Shown one piece after another: positions 1 to 12,530 of a stretch of 64,000 nt of DNA. The notes under the pieces were generated by a model that saw only the letters and a program-made list of their open reading frames with translations, had not been told where the DNA came from and did no database searches. Position 1 is the first letter of the stretch. Every line of letters starts with the position of its first letter. Origin of the DNA: Pachyseris speciosa (taxonomy: Eukaryota; Cnidaria; Anthozoa; Scleractinia; Pachyseridae); assembly GCA_016490735.1 (NCBI GenBank), contig JAEMWC010000998.1:146001-210000 (forward strand), written 5' to 3'. The translations under genes were made by a program, and so were the position numbers.

Positions 1-2040
1 AATCATAAGAATTACAATTTCCGAGAAAAGAAGAAGCGCCAAGTTATGAACGGAAGGGAAATTTTGCATTAAAAGACTAACAAAGGAAGCGTAAATTGTT
101 TAATGTCGCTCTGAAATTCATTACAATCAAAATGTACGGTGATTGAAACCAAGGTTGTGAATGAATGTGATTGGTTGATTTTAAATACTACTTTGAATGT
201 GATTGGCTTATTGAACTGTCCGATAACAAACCAAACTCAGCCAGGGGTTTTGGGAGTACGGTATCTAGGGACCGCGCCCAATTCGGGCGTATTTGGTTTT
301 TCCTGAATTTTAGGTATTCGGTATATACAGATATGAATTACTCAGGCATATTAAGGCATGACTAGAAGCCTAACTTGCATAAAATCAAAACACAATCATA
401 ACATTATGTAGATTTAGGAGAAAACTGACAAACTTGGCAATCAGATAGAACTTGATGCCACCAACAGATTTTTGCGTTTAAGTGCGGAACATACTGGTCA
501 CGTTACCAGTGAATGACGGTTAACGTCTAACATCTAAAAATTAGATGGAATGTAATTAAGCAAACTATAATCCAAACTTTTTGGGTGCCATACTATTACA
601 CTTTGAAAGTTCATCATGAATCAGCCTTGTTTGGTAGTATTTATCATTTCTAATAGCAGTTATTCTACTGTCACTTGACCTATCTCCCTTAATTGCAAGA
701 CCGTTGTTTAATATGGACACGCAGACAAGGCTAATCCATTTCAAGCACTTGACATGCAAACGTATGCCACAAAAGAAGATATAATTCGATTTCATTTTTT
801 CTTCCCCATTTTGCTTAGAAGATATTTCACCAAGAATATTCATTTGCATGTCACGTGATCAAAATGCTTGTCGCTTTGAAGCAAAAATCAGTTGAAGCAA
901 AATCATTTGCCTGAGTAAATGCATATTTTTTCAGTTTTTAATGACTCTGATGCTGTAGCTCTAGAAGTGTGAGGTGATGTCAGCACCAAGTTTAAAGATT
1001 TTTCGTTAAATCTTCGCACTGTTATTGTCGCTTTCGGATCTTATGCAAATTAGGTTTCTAGTCCTGCCTTGATATGCCTGAATAAATGCATATTGTTTTC
1101 AGTTTGTAATGACTGATGCTGTAGTTCCTATATCAGAGTTAAAAGAAGGTGGTTAGATATATAGGCCTGCGCGACTCCTACTCGCGTGGTTTTAGCCTTT
1201 GGATGCTAATCATGCCATAGGTTTGCTCTAAGAGTGTACGCTACCTTTTGTATGATATTAGTGACGGTTCCTTAAATATTTCTTTGAGCAATGGTTAATT
1301 TTTCTATAAAATGCCATTTGCTCTTGAGGATTCCTTTTCAGTTTGTCACTGATGGATGATATTGTATGAGTGTGTTTACAAATGGGTTTTTGAAACTTTA
1401 GTGACATCAAACGGTGTTTGCGTTTTGGTTAGAAACTTTCGGTCTCTTTCCAAGTTTGATTCGCGATATTGAAAACAGATGCGCTTAATGTCAGTCCCTT
1501 GAATGAAGTGTCCGCTCTAATACGAGCTTTTGTTGTGTTCTTCAATGATTCTGGGTAAGTTCCTCTTTCCTTTTGTCTTTTGAGTGCCTTTATTGCCTTT
1601 TTGGCCGTTGCCGATTGCTGAGAAATGATAGAGATGAGTTCTCAGTATCATTTCAAAAATTCGCACTTTTGTCTGAGGTTTTATACTTGTATACCACTAC
1701 CAGTGCTGTACGTAGTAATAATGCTAAATATTTCATTATTTTATGGCACAGAAGCCGTTCGCAATTAAAAGTACGAATCACTACCACTAATGTTATTCAT
1801 TAGTCTAAATTTGTGAAAATGAAATTTAAAGGAAATTAAAACACACATGTATTTAGTGCATTGGCTATCCCCTCATATCTCTTTCTTTTTTTTTGTGAAT
1901 TAAACGAATGCAGACCACTGAGAGTGTATCCTAGTGAGTTTCCATTGCATTTTCTGTGGTATCAAATGCAATAACTAAATTTAAATTAATAGCTATTTTA
2001 GCAAACTTTTGGATTTTTTTAGTAATCCCTGAAAACCACT
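1..2040. other. No gene recognised
   Basis: A+T-rich sequence with only short open frames and no recognisable protein. A stretch of about 60 bp around 905-962 (containing gagtaaatgcatatt and gatgctgtag) recurs in diverged form at 1075-1130, so there is a small local direct repeat. I see no RNA gene or mobile-element end here. Confidence 0.5.
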
Positions 2041-2192
2041 TTGGTGAGTGGAGCCTCCTGCATAAAGATTGCTGCTGCTGCTGCTGCTGCTACTGTTTTT
2101 CTTCTCTGGGACGAACTCTTATGTTACGATGAATCAAAAATGAAGTTTAACATAATGTGTTGCCTGATCACATTTCTGTCTTGTCCGACCAA

Positions 2193-2288
2193 AGTGGTGT
2201 CTTTAGTCGGACATATGTCCTTTCAGGAAAAAAAAAATTCAGTTTTACTACTACTACTCCTTCTGCTGCTGCTGCTGTTGTTGTTGTA

Positions 2289-2326
<38 letters not shown>

Positions 2327-2513
2327 CTTACTTGTTAATATTTTAATTTAATTCCCTATAATTCTCTTAGGTTATGACATGGAAGAATGACGGAAGGTGT
2401 GAATGGAGATAAAACTTATGAGTTTTGAAGTGGTGTCTTTAGTCGGATAATAATTTTCAGCTTTACTACGACTACTTCTTCTGCTGCTGCTGTTGCTGCT
2501 GCTGCTGTTGCTG

Positions 2514-2547
<34 letters not shown>

Positions 2548-3060
2548 CTTACTTGTTAATGTTTTAATTTAATAGGCTCTTTCCATGACTCTGTCACGTG
2601 ACCTTGTCAATCATAAAAAAGTGGTCGTGGTGCAAAATAGATGCCAGAAATAAAAAGAGCGTGATGAAATTAGTAAGACTGCCAATTTTGAAGCCACTGA
2701 CGTTTAGGGGAGAGATTTTAGAGCGATATGAAAGCTTGAAAAATTTAAAGGAACTGTATGCTGAATGGCAAAGCTTGCCATCCAGCAGCTTTTTTCCATA
2801 CAACCTCAGTAAATTTTTTAAGCATTAAAATCGCAATAAAATTTCTCACCTAAGCATCAGTGGCTTCAAAATTGGCAGTCTTGCTAATTTCATCACGCTC
2901 TTTTCATTTCTGGCATCTATTTTGTACTACGACCAATTTTTATGATTGACAAGGTCATATGACACAGTCATGCAAAGAGCCTATTTCCTATCATTCTCTT
3001 AGGTTATGACATGGAAGAATGGCGGAAGGTGTGAAGAGAGATAAAACATGATATTAGAAC
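2193..3060. repeat. Local tandem duplication with CTG/TTA microsatellites
   Basis: The block that begins with gtggtgtctttagtcgga (about 2193), runs through CTG-rich and TTA-rich microsatellites and ends in ttctcttaggttatgacatg (about 2364) is repeated from about 2431 to 3060. The two copies differ mainly in that the second carries the MITE at 2575-2981. The triplet runs at 2070-2093, 2262-2330 and 2475-2548 explain the poly-Ala, poly-Leu and poly-Ile frames here. Confidence 0.75.
2575..2981. mobile_element. 407-bp MITE with long terminal inverted repeats
   Basis: The ends are inverted repeats of about 128 bp (2575-2704 and 2856-2981), starting GGCTCTTT and ending AAAGAGCC, separated by about 150 bp. 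TA dinucleotides at 2573-2574 and 2982-2983 fit a TA target-site duplication, as made by Tc1/mariner-type or related elements. There is no transposase, so it is non-autonomous. The sister duplicate around 2340-2360 is an unoccupied version of the site. Confidence 0.75.
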
Positions 3061-5302
3061 TGAATGCATTATGTAGGTTTAATGTTAACACATAGTCTAC
3101 ATTTTTCAAAACCTAAGTTAGAGAAGGATTTTAAATGGACCCATGAAAAACATATTAACATTGATCTTGTAACTTGAATATTAAATAACTGTGATTCAGT
3201 CTGTATTAAATTCTTCTCTTTTTTAATATGGAATAAGTGCAGGCCAGACCCCAAGTAACTATGGAATGGCTTCATTGATTACTTACAAGACTAATTTGAT
3301 GCAGACATCTTTTAATAATAGTTTTTTCAGTGTTCCAACGTTTATTTGAGGTTCCTTTAAAAACAATGTTGTACGACTTGTTAATCATATCATACAACTC
3401 TTCATCACCCAATATAGAAGTGGTAGTAAATGGTAACATCAAAGACTGGCCGAGACGGGCAATTCAAAATCCGAGTCAGAAACTTGATGCCGTATTTACA
3501 TCTCACATCAGCAAATGACAATTATAATCAATGTTCCGAGACCAATCCTTAAGTGGTGCCTGATTTTGAGACAGTGAAAGATTGCAAAACCCATGATTTT
3601 CAGAGAACCATTCACCACTCCTACTTCCTGCAAATGGAATTTGCCCAGCGAGGACATATTTCTCCTAAATTAAATGCTTTTTCCATTTTGCAATTGTTTG
3701 TGTATTTAGAATATAGGAGGAATAGGAATGGGGCAGTCAAAGATGACTGTAAAATAACATCTCAAATGAAGACATTTATTGAATAAAAACAGCGTATGCT
3801 TATTTGTAAAATATATGGAATTTACGGATACTATTAAAATGCTTCCATATTTTATATGGCATCGTAGTATACCATCTTATCAGGCATATACTAGTTGCCA
3901 ACACGCTGAAGTTTTCATATGTTCATGTCAAAATGATATCTAAATTAATCACCAACGTAACTGGCCATTATGCCGAACTGTCAACTGTCAATTCAACTAC
4001 ATCCGGATAAAATTTGCAATGAACAAATGGCAAAAAACTCGTGAGCGTTGCATGGATGTGATCGACCAGGCGAGTGCAACTTGTACGTACCTGTTAGCTG
4101 AGTTTGTGTCCAATAGGTTTCTTCAGACAGGTCCAAATTCTGATAGTTAAATGTCCTGATAGTTAAATACATCGGGATTAAATCAGATCTTAATCTTGTT
4201 AGGTCAAAGTTGTTTTCATACGCGTACGAGTGGGGTATTGTGCCAAGTTAAGAATATAAAACAATCCAGCTGGAAATATCTTGGTTCACAACAAACAGAG
4301 ACCAAGACTCGACTTGACCTTGACCTTTCATCCCTTTCAAGGGATCGCTTCTCAACCCAATTTCACTACAAAATATGCCTCCTTTGGGTTGTTTTCCTCT
4401 CAATTTGCTTCGGTATTCACGAAAAGTCCAAACGTTCCACTACACAACGCTTCCTGGATCAACAGTATCTTGACATCTGTGCATCGAATCCTTGGGCAAA
4501 CAAGAGGCCATATTGCCCTTCATTCGGTCTTCCAGGAGGAAACTTTGAAAAAGAAATTCAAAATGATTTTCGGTTCTATATGTTGTATAAACTGTATTCG
4601 TTATGGGGCGGATAAAATATTGAAATCCAAATGCCATATTTACTAACAGACGTTGCGTTCGACGAAGGAGAACGCATCCCAATCGTGTCGGGTAGCGCTC
4701 GTGTCCACAGGTTTTACAATGTCCCGCGGGTATCGTCGTGATGTCATGCGATTTCAGGGTTTGGACGCCATCTTGGATTGGCTAGAACAAATCACCTCGA
4801 TCTTATGTGATAGTGTTGACTGTCATATAAGCTTCATTTGCATAAGTAAGTGAGTCCCTTGGGAATATCTTATTATTTGCGGCCTTGGCAAGCGCTGAAA
4901 AAAATCGTATCTTTGGTTGTCTTCGGCACAATTAACTGGTTCAAACGGTAAAATACTCTCTTTACAGACAAGATTTTTCATAAAAGGTTCTACAAAGCTC
5001 CGAAGACATGTAATTGATTTTTAGCGCTGAGAAACAGCTCAAGACTACGACTGATTTACTAACACAGTTGATTTGTTTCGAGCGAACTTGCCGGCCAAGA
5101 GCAAGTCATATGTTGGAATGAGTTTGCCTCAGTAAACGGGCTACCAGTTCGAGGGCGTCGTTGATTTTCTTCCGAACGGATTATCCAAGCAAGTTTTTAG
5201 AACGGATACAACTATTAACCTACACGGAGTGTCTGAAATTACTTAACAAAAATGACTAGCAAAAGGATACAAACTGACAATTCTCCTCAAAATACACAAC
5301 TA
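3061..5302. other. No gene recognised
   Basis: Only unconserved short open frames. The longest, 139 codons at 4196-4615 on +, starts at a TTG, resembles no family I know and overlaps another open frame in a different phase, so I do not call it a gene. No repeat ends or RNA genes seen. Confidence 0.45.
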
Positions 5303-6713
5303 CAGTCAAGAGACAAATATATTCGTCACTTTCAATATGGCGGCGTTTGTTTACGTTTTTCCACGCGTTAGACTTGGCACAGTTTGCGACGCATCGAGGT
5401 TTGCAATGACCTCAATATTTAGAGAGATGGCCCTTCATTTTGATGACATTGTCTAGTCGATCAGGAATGGAGTGGTAAAGCTTCCTTATATATTCCAAAT
5501 CGATTTGATGTCACACACTCAGAATCGCAAGGAAGAGGTCATTCTTGGTCGTGATATTTGTCGTGGATTTTTGTAACTGTCTCTTGATGTAGAGCCAGAT
5601 ATTTTCTATTATATTCAAATCTGGAGACTGTGCTGGCCACTTCATTAAGGTTATTTCGTTTTCATCTTTTTCATCTGTAATTTTCTACGGCATGAGCTCT
5701 GTGAACGGGAGCATTGCCATCCATGACCAGGTAATAATTATCTTCAAAATACCAGGCTATTACTGCCCCCACATTATAATTTTCTAGGATGTCAATGTAC
5801 TTAGCGGAGTTAATGTTACCTTCTACAGCAGCCAATGTTCCAACAACGTTATAGCAAATACATCCCCAGATCATCAAACTTATCTTGCGTTCAGGGCGTG
5901 GACAGATGAGGTGCGGATTGTACTTTTCGTCGTCTTTTCGCCAAATATAAACACGGTTGTTTGCACTGAGAACAATATGACTTTCGTCGGAAAATATCAC
6001 TTATCTCCAGTACTCGTCTACTGTTTGACTTTTTCGCTTTTTACACCAGTCGACTCGCTTTTTCGCTGACCTTCGTTTATATCCTTCTGAGTGCAGAACC
6101 TTTTGCACAGTTTTCTTGCTGAAAGTTTGTGTTTTGCACTCGTTAAGCTTCGATGTAATGTCCTGTAAGTTTAGCCGTCTGTTCGCTTTAACCAGACGAA
6201 GTAAAGCGTTTCTATCTCTATTTGTGAATTTCTTTTTCCTTCCACTTCACTTGAAATTCTCCACCGAGCCAGTCCTTTTGTAGTTGCGTAGAACGCTTGT
6301 GATAGTCGTTCTTGGAATGTTCAACAGTCTTGACACTTCAGCTTTGTTTTTCACTGATTCTGACAGTGCAACAATCAATTCCTTCGTTTCTGTGGTTAGT
6401 TCAACACTTTTTCGGCCCATAGTAGTTGGCAATATATTTTTCAAACAACAACATAAAAACTTATAAACCTTTGATCAACACAACTCGACGTCTCGACGGA
6501 AAGGAAAAGCAAACTGATATCTCTTAAACAAACCGCTTGTAATTTCTCTCTGTACCAAGCTTTGCAACCGATTTTTCAATCTTTTGTTAAGTCGCTTGTT
6601 TCTTTATATTTTCTGTGTTTTTTTCCTGCCTAAAAAGACAATTGGCGCGGCCTGTCTCAGGTTTTCCCGCTCTTAGTATGCGAAAGCGGGTGAATAATTA
6701 TGTCCTTTGACTG
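5303..6713 (-). mobile_element. Tc1/mariner element, complete but decayed
   Basis: Imperfect terminal inverted repeats of about 28 bp begin CAGTCAAGAGACA (5303) and, read from the other end, CAGTCAAAGGACA (6713). Each is flanked by TA (5301-5302, 6714-6715), the hallmark target duplication of this superfamily. Total length of 1411 bp is normal for a Tc1-like element. The single transposase gene runs on the minus strand and is broken, so the element should be immobile by itself. Confidence 0.9.
5440..6444 (-). pseudogene. Tc1-family transposase, frameshifted
   Basis: Read on minus, an N-terminal helix-turn-helix (6444-6247, beginning MKNILPTTMGRKSVELT) is followed in another frame by a second DNA-binding segment (about 6240-6050; GRKKKF then FSKKTVQKVLHSEG). 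The DDE catalytic domain comes next: FSDESHIV holds the first Asp (about 5990), VMDGNAPVHRA the second (about 5715) and SPDLNIIENIW the catalytic Glu (about 5610). A stop after the first HTH, a stop just before the catalytic domain and at least one further frameshift (about 5670) break it. Family membership is clear; it encodes no functional enzyme as it stands. Confidence 0.88.
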
Positions 6714-6984
6714 TACTTTCAAGTGTCTGATGTTCAAAACATGAATCAAACGCATGCGCACTTCAATAAACCGTGATTAATACTAGTACTTGTAAAAAGC
6801 AAAAGCATGGCAGAGTTTTAGAAACATCGAATACATCACATATAAGCCAGAAAAAAGGGAAGTTCAATTGTTTGCTACAGAGTTGCATTATCCATCCAGT
6901 AGATGTGGATCTTGACTTCTCTCGTGGAACAGAGCAAGCACAAAGAACATACATTACGTACTGCATGTAAAGTGGTTGCTGTGG

Positions 6985-7136
6985 TCCTGGAAACGTAATT
7001 ATTATTATTTGTTATTACAAATGAAGTAGAATGATCCTGGTAACTGGGAAAGCTGGCACTGGAAGGTGGCGAATGTTGTCTGAGTTACATTAGGGCCAGT
7101 TGCGGCTTATCCAGTTAAGTGCTTTGGCAAGCAGTA
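6985..7136 (+). repeat. Fragment of the promoter/first-exon block
   Basis: The stretch with aatgatcctggtaactggga and gccagttgcggcttatccag also occurs at about 8535-8640 and 11360-11460 in the two blocks that precede first exons. This is a third, partial copy with no first exon attached. Confidence 0.7.
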
Positions 7137-7421
7137 CGGAACGATGACAGGAACTATGCAAGGTTTGACATCCCGAAGAGCGTTGGTATAAAAGAAGGTC
7201 CTAGCGGAGTACTACATAAAAGCAACAAGCAGTAACATCAAAAGGCAGGTGCTGTCCATCATTACGGACCTCACTGCCCTGAAGGAGATACACCAATTTA
7301 TTTTATGTTCTGTAAAGCAAGAAAGCACCATCTAGGGCATGGGCGGGGGATCTATCTGATATCCGAGCCAACCCTCTCGAGAACGCTATACAAACAAAAA
7401 GATCCTATGGAAATCAACGGT

Positions 7422-7424
<3 letters not shown>
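7137..7424 (+). other. Coding-like stretch, unidentified
   Basis: One + frame from about 7159 to 7400 stays open except for a single stop (about 7228), beginning RFDIPKSVGIKEGPSGVLHK. It has the look of a decayed protein-coding remnant, possibly of a mobile element, but I do not recognise the family. Confidence 0.3.

Positions 7425-7502
<78 letters not shown>
7425..7502. repeat. (GA)n microsatellite
   Basis: About 38 uninterrupted GA units directly abutting the 5' end of the SINE that follows. Confidence 0.97.
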
Positions 7503-7504
<2 letters not shown>

Positions 7505-7507
<3 letters not shown>

Positions 7508-7735
7508 GACCGGTTAGCTCAGTTAATGGAGCACCGGACCACCGTGCGCAACTGGTCGCAAATTCAATCCTCGGCCGGACCAATACTCAGGGACTTTAGA
7601 CAATTTAGGAGAAAGTGCTGCCTTTGTAATGTTAGACTTTTGGTTTTCTCAGATAAGGACGATAAAATTAAACCGTAGATCCCGTCTCATAGTATTTTCA
7701 ATTAATCTGTGGGACGTAAAAGAGCCACTAGGAAC
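7505..7735 (+). mobile_element. tRNA-derived SINE
   Basis: The head (7505-7581) begins gccgaccggttagctcag and keeps a pol III A box (TTAGCTCAGTTAATGGAGC) and a weakened B box (GGTCGCAAATTCAATCC). The body (gagaaagtgctgcctttgtaa, then aaggacgataaaatta) and the end (ctgtgggacgtaaaagagcc) match, from memory, a SINE family abundant in stony corals. It is truncated or degraded at the 3' end and is not a functional tRNA gene. Confidence 0.8.
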
Positions 7736-7959
7736 GTAACAACACTCTGGCTGTGACAACTCCTATCTAGTGTCTGTCTTAATTCGATATTCACATTACG
7801 GTGGCACTCTTTAGTTCGTTCATTAACTGCAGACTGCACAAGCAGAAAATCCCTGACAGGGAGAGGAGAATTAAGCAAGTATCTGTAACTGTATTTTCTT
7901 CATATCATATCATTTGCGAACGTTATGCAGTCAAGGCAGTAATTATTGACATCAACAGT

Positions 7960-9370
7960 CTTGTCGATATCACTCAAAACGTGACACGCTTCCAGTCAAT
8001 ATCTTTTATTAGGCTCTCTGGCTTTCGGTGCAGATATTTGCAGGAACATATTTAATTAACATTTAATTAACTTTTAAAACTAGTTTATCTTTCTTAAGGA
8101 TGCTAAGAATAATAGTATGCAAAGTTACAGGCGTCTTTGTTTTCTTCCGACAGTTCATGTACAGGCTCTATCATGAAAATAATCCTCATATCATTTACAC
8201 AACACTCCATACAATCCTAAAGCAATTCCGACAGCATTGTCCTTACCGTCCAAACTAATAACCTATTTTTGGCTGGATATTGTCCATTCCTCAAAGCTAA
8301 ATCATAAGTGTTTTTCGAGCTTCGCTTCCAGTGGAATGCTGAGCAGTTACATGTGGGGCCAACCGCATACATACCTTCATGTGGAGCCAATAACGACGAT
8401 GCATACTGCCCTTGTCTAGAACACTACATGCGTAACTATTTGTTGCAAATTATCGTCCCAACCAATAAGGGACATATAAAGTCTTTTGAATTCAAATCCG
8501 GCAGAGATTGCGGCAAATTATTATTGTTATTACAAATTAAGTAAAATGATCCTGGCAACTGGGAAAGCTGGCACTGGAAGGTGGCGAATGTTGTCTGAGT
8601 TACATTAAGGCCAGTTGCGGCTTATCCAGTTAAGTGCTTCGGAATGCAAACCAGTGAATAACCAAATATATTAACGCTTTTTTAGAAAATAACTTTGTTT
8701 TTAGAAAATAACTGAAGAACGCTATACAAACACATGTGGCCATTTTTATGCTGTTTCTTTTCTTTACTTCCTCTGCTACCCAGAGGGCAGTTTTTGGTAA
8801 GGGAGACTCAGAGTCTTATCCCTCCAACAAAACATTAAAACGATTGGCCACGTGTTATTGTCGTCAGTTAAACGTGATCCGTTATTTCCGTCCAAGCAAT
8901 ATACATAAGTGGTTTACAAAATCCGCTTAATATTCTGTATTGTAAACAAAGATACATTGGCTTGCAGACTGTTATATATTGCTGTGAAAATATAATAGGG
9001 AGTCAAAAAGTAAAAAGACTGAGGCTCTAAGAGATCTAAAAAGATAAGGAAATCGAGCGAGGAAAGTGAGATGAAGGATCCGTCAAAGGTCAAAACGTTT
9101 CTGATTCCCTTCACTGTAGGTTTTTATTTCGTGCAGGATTTGAGTTATTGTGGAGCCCTGTATTTTTTTTTTCTGCAACGTTATTATATCAACATCGACC
9201 TGTTTGCAACCTTTTTTGCACCTTATGTTGTATTGTTTAGTATTCCATTATGATTAAAATTTAATCGAAAATGCCCATCCATAAACACCAAATCCGGCCA
9301 GCAAAACCCACTATTACTAATCTCCTTCACATGCGTCGCTGCACAATGACAGAACGGATTTTCTTAGGTT
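7960..9370 (+). repeat. Promoter/first-exon block, copy 0
   Basis: About 1.4 kb that is repeated, diverged, at about 10740-12180 (spacing 2.8 kb); the part around the first exon recurs again at 30590-30850 and 48390-48650. It contains the first-exon-like segment at 9071-9115. It is followed not by the other exons of the gene but by a low-complexity region and then the next block, so it appears to be the stump of an upstream unit. Confidence 0.75.
9071..9115 (+). pseudogene. Orphan first exon of the LU-CUB gene family
   Basis: ATG at 9071 opens [15 protein letters not shown], ending at a GTAGGT donor (9116), almost identical to exon 1 of gene 1 at 11871-11915. No second exon lies between here and 11871. 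It is either a dead remnant of a deleted gene or an alternative upstream first exon for gene 1; the sequence alone cannot separate these. Confidence 0.6.
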
Positions 9371-9394
9371 TCCAATGAATTATTATGGCGACAG

Positions 9395-9540
9395 TCTTCT
9401 TCATCTTCCTCTTCTTCTTCTTCTTCTTCTTCTTCTTCTTCTTCTTCTTCTTCTTCTTCTGCTGCTGCTGCTGCCACAGCTCTTCCTTCTCCTTCTCCTG
9501 CTTCTTCTCCTCCTCCTTTTCCTTCTTCTTCGTTTCCCAA
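9395..9540. repeat. Pyrimidine-rich (CTT)n microsatellite
   Basis: An almost pure pyrimidine run of CTT repeats with CTG and CTC interruptions; it accounts for the Leu-rich and Phe-rich open frames here. Confidence 0.95.
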
Positions 9541-10739
9541 AATTTAAACTTGGGTCAATATTTTATGATTTAGCAGTCATTATATGTTGAAGGGAGGTTT
9601 GCATCGCAAACGAGTACGACGATTTTTGAATTGTCGTGTCTTTTTGTACAGCCGTAATTGCGTCAGTTAAATCACCGTGAGGAAATGAAGAAACATAAAA
9701 CAACTCATTTAGATACAATTCGTACTCTCACTGACGAGGTTTTGTTTCTCTGTAATGATACACGTGCGTAAGCCATAAGATGCAACCTCTTCAGAACGGG
9801 AAAGAGCATGATGAAGTCGCGGGCGAAATGGTTGGTGCTCGATTTCATTTCTCAAACCCTGGCCTCCGGTTTTCATAGCTGATCATTTAATCCTTTCTAA
9901 GTGAAAAATAGGAGTTAAGAAAACAAGAATGACACTCACTTGGATTTACCCGATTTAACATATAGCGGTGTGAATTTTCTGCTGGTTTATAGACGATGCG
10001 CTTATTCCGACAGGGCGAGTTTAATATCATAATGTTTTCTTAAGAGCAAAACCAGTCAGGAAATTATCACACATCAAAGTTGACCAGCTATATCACACCT
10101 GTTTTTTTTTTAATGATTTTATTTCTGTCACGATCGCGTTCTCTGCTCTAAGAGCACTGCACTATGCAACCTCGTTCCCAGGGTCTCTCCTCTTCCCGCA
10201 CCTTGGGAACCTTGGGAACGAGGTTGTACATAATGAGATGCTAATATTGTTGCAAAAGCGGTACAGACAAGATATCAGAAGAAAATTATTTTATGTATGG
10301 CCTGTAACCCCGTTTTAGATTTCTCTAATTTGAACTTTGAAACCATTTTCACCGATCTGTAGAAGCTTTTTGCATAGTCGCTGTGAAAGTGATTTCAAAA
10401 CGTTTTGCGGCACGAGCAGTTTATAATTTGCATGAATTAATGGTTTGCTGACGATGAGACAAATACCCTGAAGAAGAATGGAGTGACAATGCACGAATTT
10501 AAACAGCACTTTTAATTGTTGTTTAACAAGCAGCAAAGGTAACTGACTCCATTTTTGTCTGACTTGTTGTATGTAATGGATTGCATCTGAGCCAGTTTTT
10601 AACTTGAAACCCAGTTTTCGTAACAGTTCCTCCTGGACGCTCGAGAAGAGCGAGCTAATTGTTTAGATATTATATTTTATTTATACCAAAGCATTTGCGG
10701 TCGTTTGGCAGTCGACAGTACATCAAAAGTGCACACTCA
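9541..10739. other. Spacer with a unit-tail fragment and a hairpin
   Basis: About 9786-9850 (acctcttcagaacgg, then atgatgaagtcgcg, then aaatggttggtgct) matches the tail of the array units at about 28320-28375, so debris of a unit end lies between the two first-exon blocks. At 10167-10228 the sequence caacctcgttccca...tgggaacgaggttg forms a short inverted repeat, probably a MITE end or fragment. No gene seen. Confidence 0.55.
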
Positions 10740-12530
10740 AAACGTATACGCACTTTCAACCAATATCTTTCATTTCACAGCTCTCAGGCTTCCAGTGGAG
10801 ATATTTGCGGGACCATAATTAACACAAACAAGGGAGTAGGTGTACCCAATACTATCTCAGGGTCAAGGCAACTTTTAGAACCAGTTTATCTTTCTCAAGG
10901 AATGCTAAGAATAATAGTATGCACCAGAAGCCTTCAGATTACAGGCGTCTTTGTTTTCTTGTGACAATTCATGTACAGTCTCTAGCCCTATTGATAATCT
11001 GCATATCATTTAAACAACACTTTACAATTCCACAGCAATTGCGCCAGCATTATTCTTCTTACTTGCCAAAGTAATAACCTGTTTTTGGCTTGGATATTGT
11101 CCATTCCTCAAAGCTTAATCGTAAGTGTTTTTCGAGCTTCGCTTCCAGTGGAATGCTGAGCAGTTACATGTGGGGCCAACAGCATACATACCTACATGTG
11201 GGGCCAATAACGACGATGCATACTGACCTTGTCTTGAACACTACATGCGTAACTATTTGTTGCAAATTATCGTCCCAGCCAATAAGGGACATATAAAGTA
11301 TTTTGAATTCAAATCTGGGAGAGATTGCAGCAAATTATTATTGTATTACAAATTAAATAAAATGATCCTGGCAAGGAAAGCTGGCACTGGAAAGGTGGCG
11401 AATGTTACTGATCTGAGTTACATTAAGGCCAGTTGCGGCTTATCCAGTGCAGTGCTTCGGAATGCAAACCAGTGAATAACCAAATATATTAACACTTTTT
11501 TTTTAAATAAAATAACTGAAGAACGCTTTACAAAAGCATGTGGCCATTTATATGCTGTTTCTTTTCTTCGTTTCCTCTGCTACCCAGACGGCAGTTTTTG
11601 GTAACGGAAGCTCAGAGTCTTATCCCACCAACAAAACAATAAAACGATTGTCCAAGAGTGTTGTTGTCGTCGCGTGATCCGTTATTTCCGTCCAAGCAAT
11701 ATACATAAGTGGTGTACAATATCGGCCCAATATTTTGTGTCGTAAACAAAGATACATTGGTTTACAGACTGTTATATATTGCTGTGAAAATATTAAAGGG
11801 AATCAAAAAGCAAAAAGGCTGACGCTCTAAAAGATCTAAAAAGATAAGGGAATCGAGCAAGGAAAGCGAGATGAAGGATCCGTCAAAGATGAAGACGTTT
11901 CTGATTCCTTTCACGGTAGGTTTTATTTTCTTGATTTGAGTTATTTTCCAGCCCTGATAAGTATTTTTTTTTCTGCAACGTTATATCAACACCGACCTGT
12001 TTGCAAGCTTGTTTGCACCTTATGTTGCATTGTTTGGTATTCCATAACGATTAAAGTTTAATAAATTGCGCTTCCACAGACACCAAATCCGGCCAGCAAA
12101 ATCCACCATAACTAACTCCCTTACATGCGTCACTGCACAAAACAGATCTTCTTTGTTTTTCTAATGTAGTTAAGGTGTAGCAATGGGTTCCAAATTAAAC
12201 ATGAACCAAATTTGGGCTAATTGTAAAATCGAAGTGATTTATCCCCCTGAGATGTGGTCTCCGCAGAAAGGGTTGAATACCTCAACTAAGATAACGCCAA
12301 AAGGCTAATCTTTGAGAAAAATAATTAAAGGTCTAACTTCTAAGGCTTTCACATTATTTTCGGAAATAAAATAGGAAGCATACGTATCATTTAATTAAGC
12401 ATATACAATTGCATAGAATCCGGCTTTCCACGAAGAGACGAGCTATTCCATTTGATCAAAGATTACCGCGGCTTAATCTTTCCATATTTTGCAAGCCCAC
12501 GCAACTGTGACAGAATAAATTGTATACAAA
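10740..12530 (+). repeat. Promoter/first-exon block, copy 1 (gene 1)
   Basis: Homologous to 7960-9370, and around and after the first exon to 30546-31461 and 48346-48868. The sequence just upstream of the ATG (tgttatatattgctgt at about 11768, then aagatctaaaaagataag) is kept in all four copies, as expected of a 5' UTR and core promoter. tatatatt about 100 bp before the ATG is a candidate TATA element; this is inference. The downstream part (to about 12512) contains the unoccupied version of the site where the hAT element sits in genes 2 and 3. Confidence 0.65.

Noticed and set aside
2041..2351. Poly-Leu and poly-Ile/Val open frames
   Set aside because: They are read-through of CTG and TTA microsatellites; no codon bias or conserved ends.
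4196..4646. Overlapping 139- and 121-codon frames
   Set aside because: Two frames open over the same bases, no ATG for the longer one, no recognisable motif, no repeat elsewhere in the window.
7305..7583. Arg-Glu repeat and Ser-Leu repeat proteins
   Set aside because: Translation of the (GA)n microsatellite in both directions.
8733..8800. Possible signal-peptide exon (MLFLFFTSSATQRAVFG then GTAAGG), also near 11550
   Set aside because: Attractive hydrophobic start and donor, but it is missing from the blocks before genes 2 and 3, and the exon at 9071/11871 joins in phase to exon 2, so I did not build it into the gene.
9375..9590. Leu-rich or Phe-rich membrane-like protein
   Set aside because: Translation of the (CTT)n tract.
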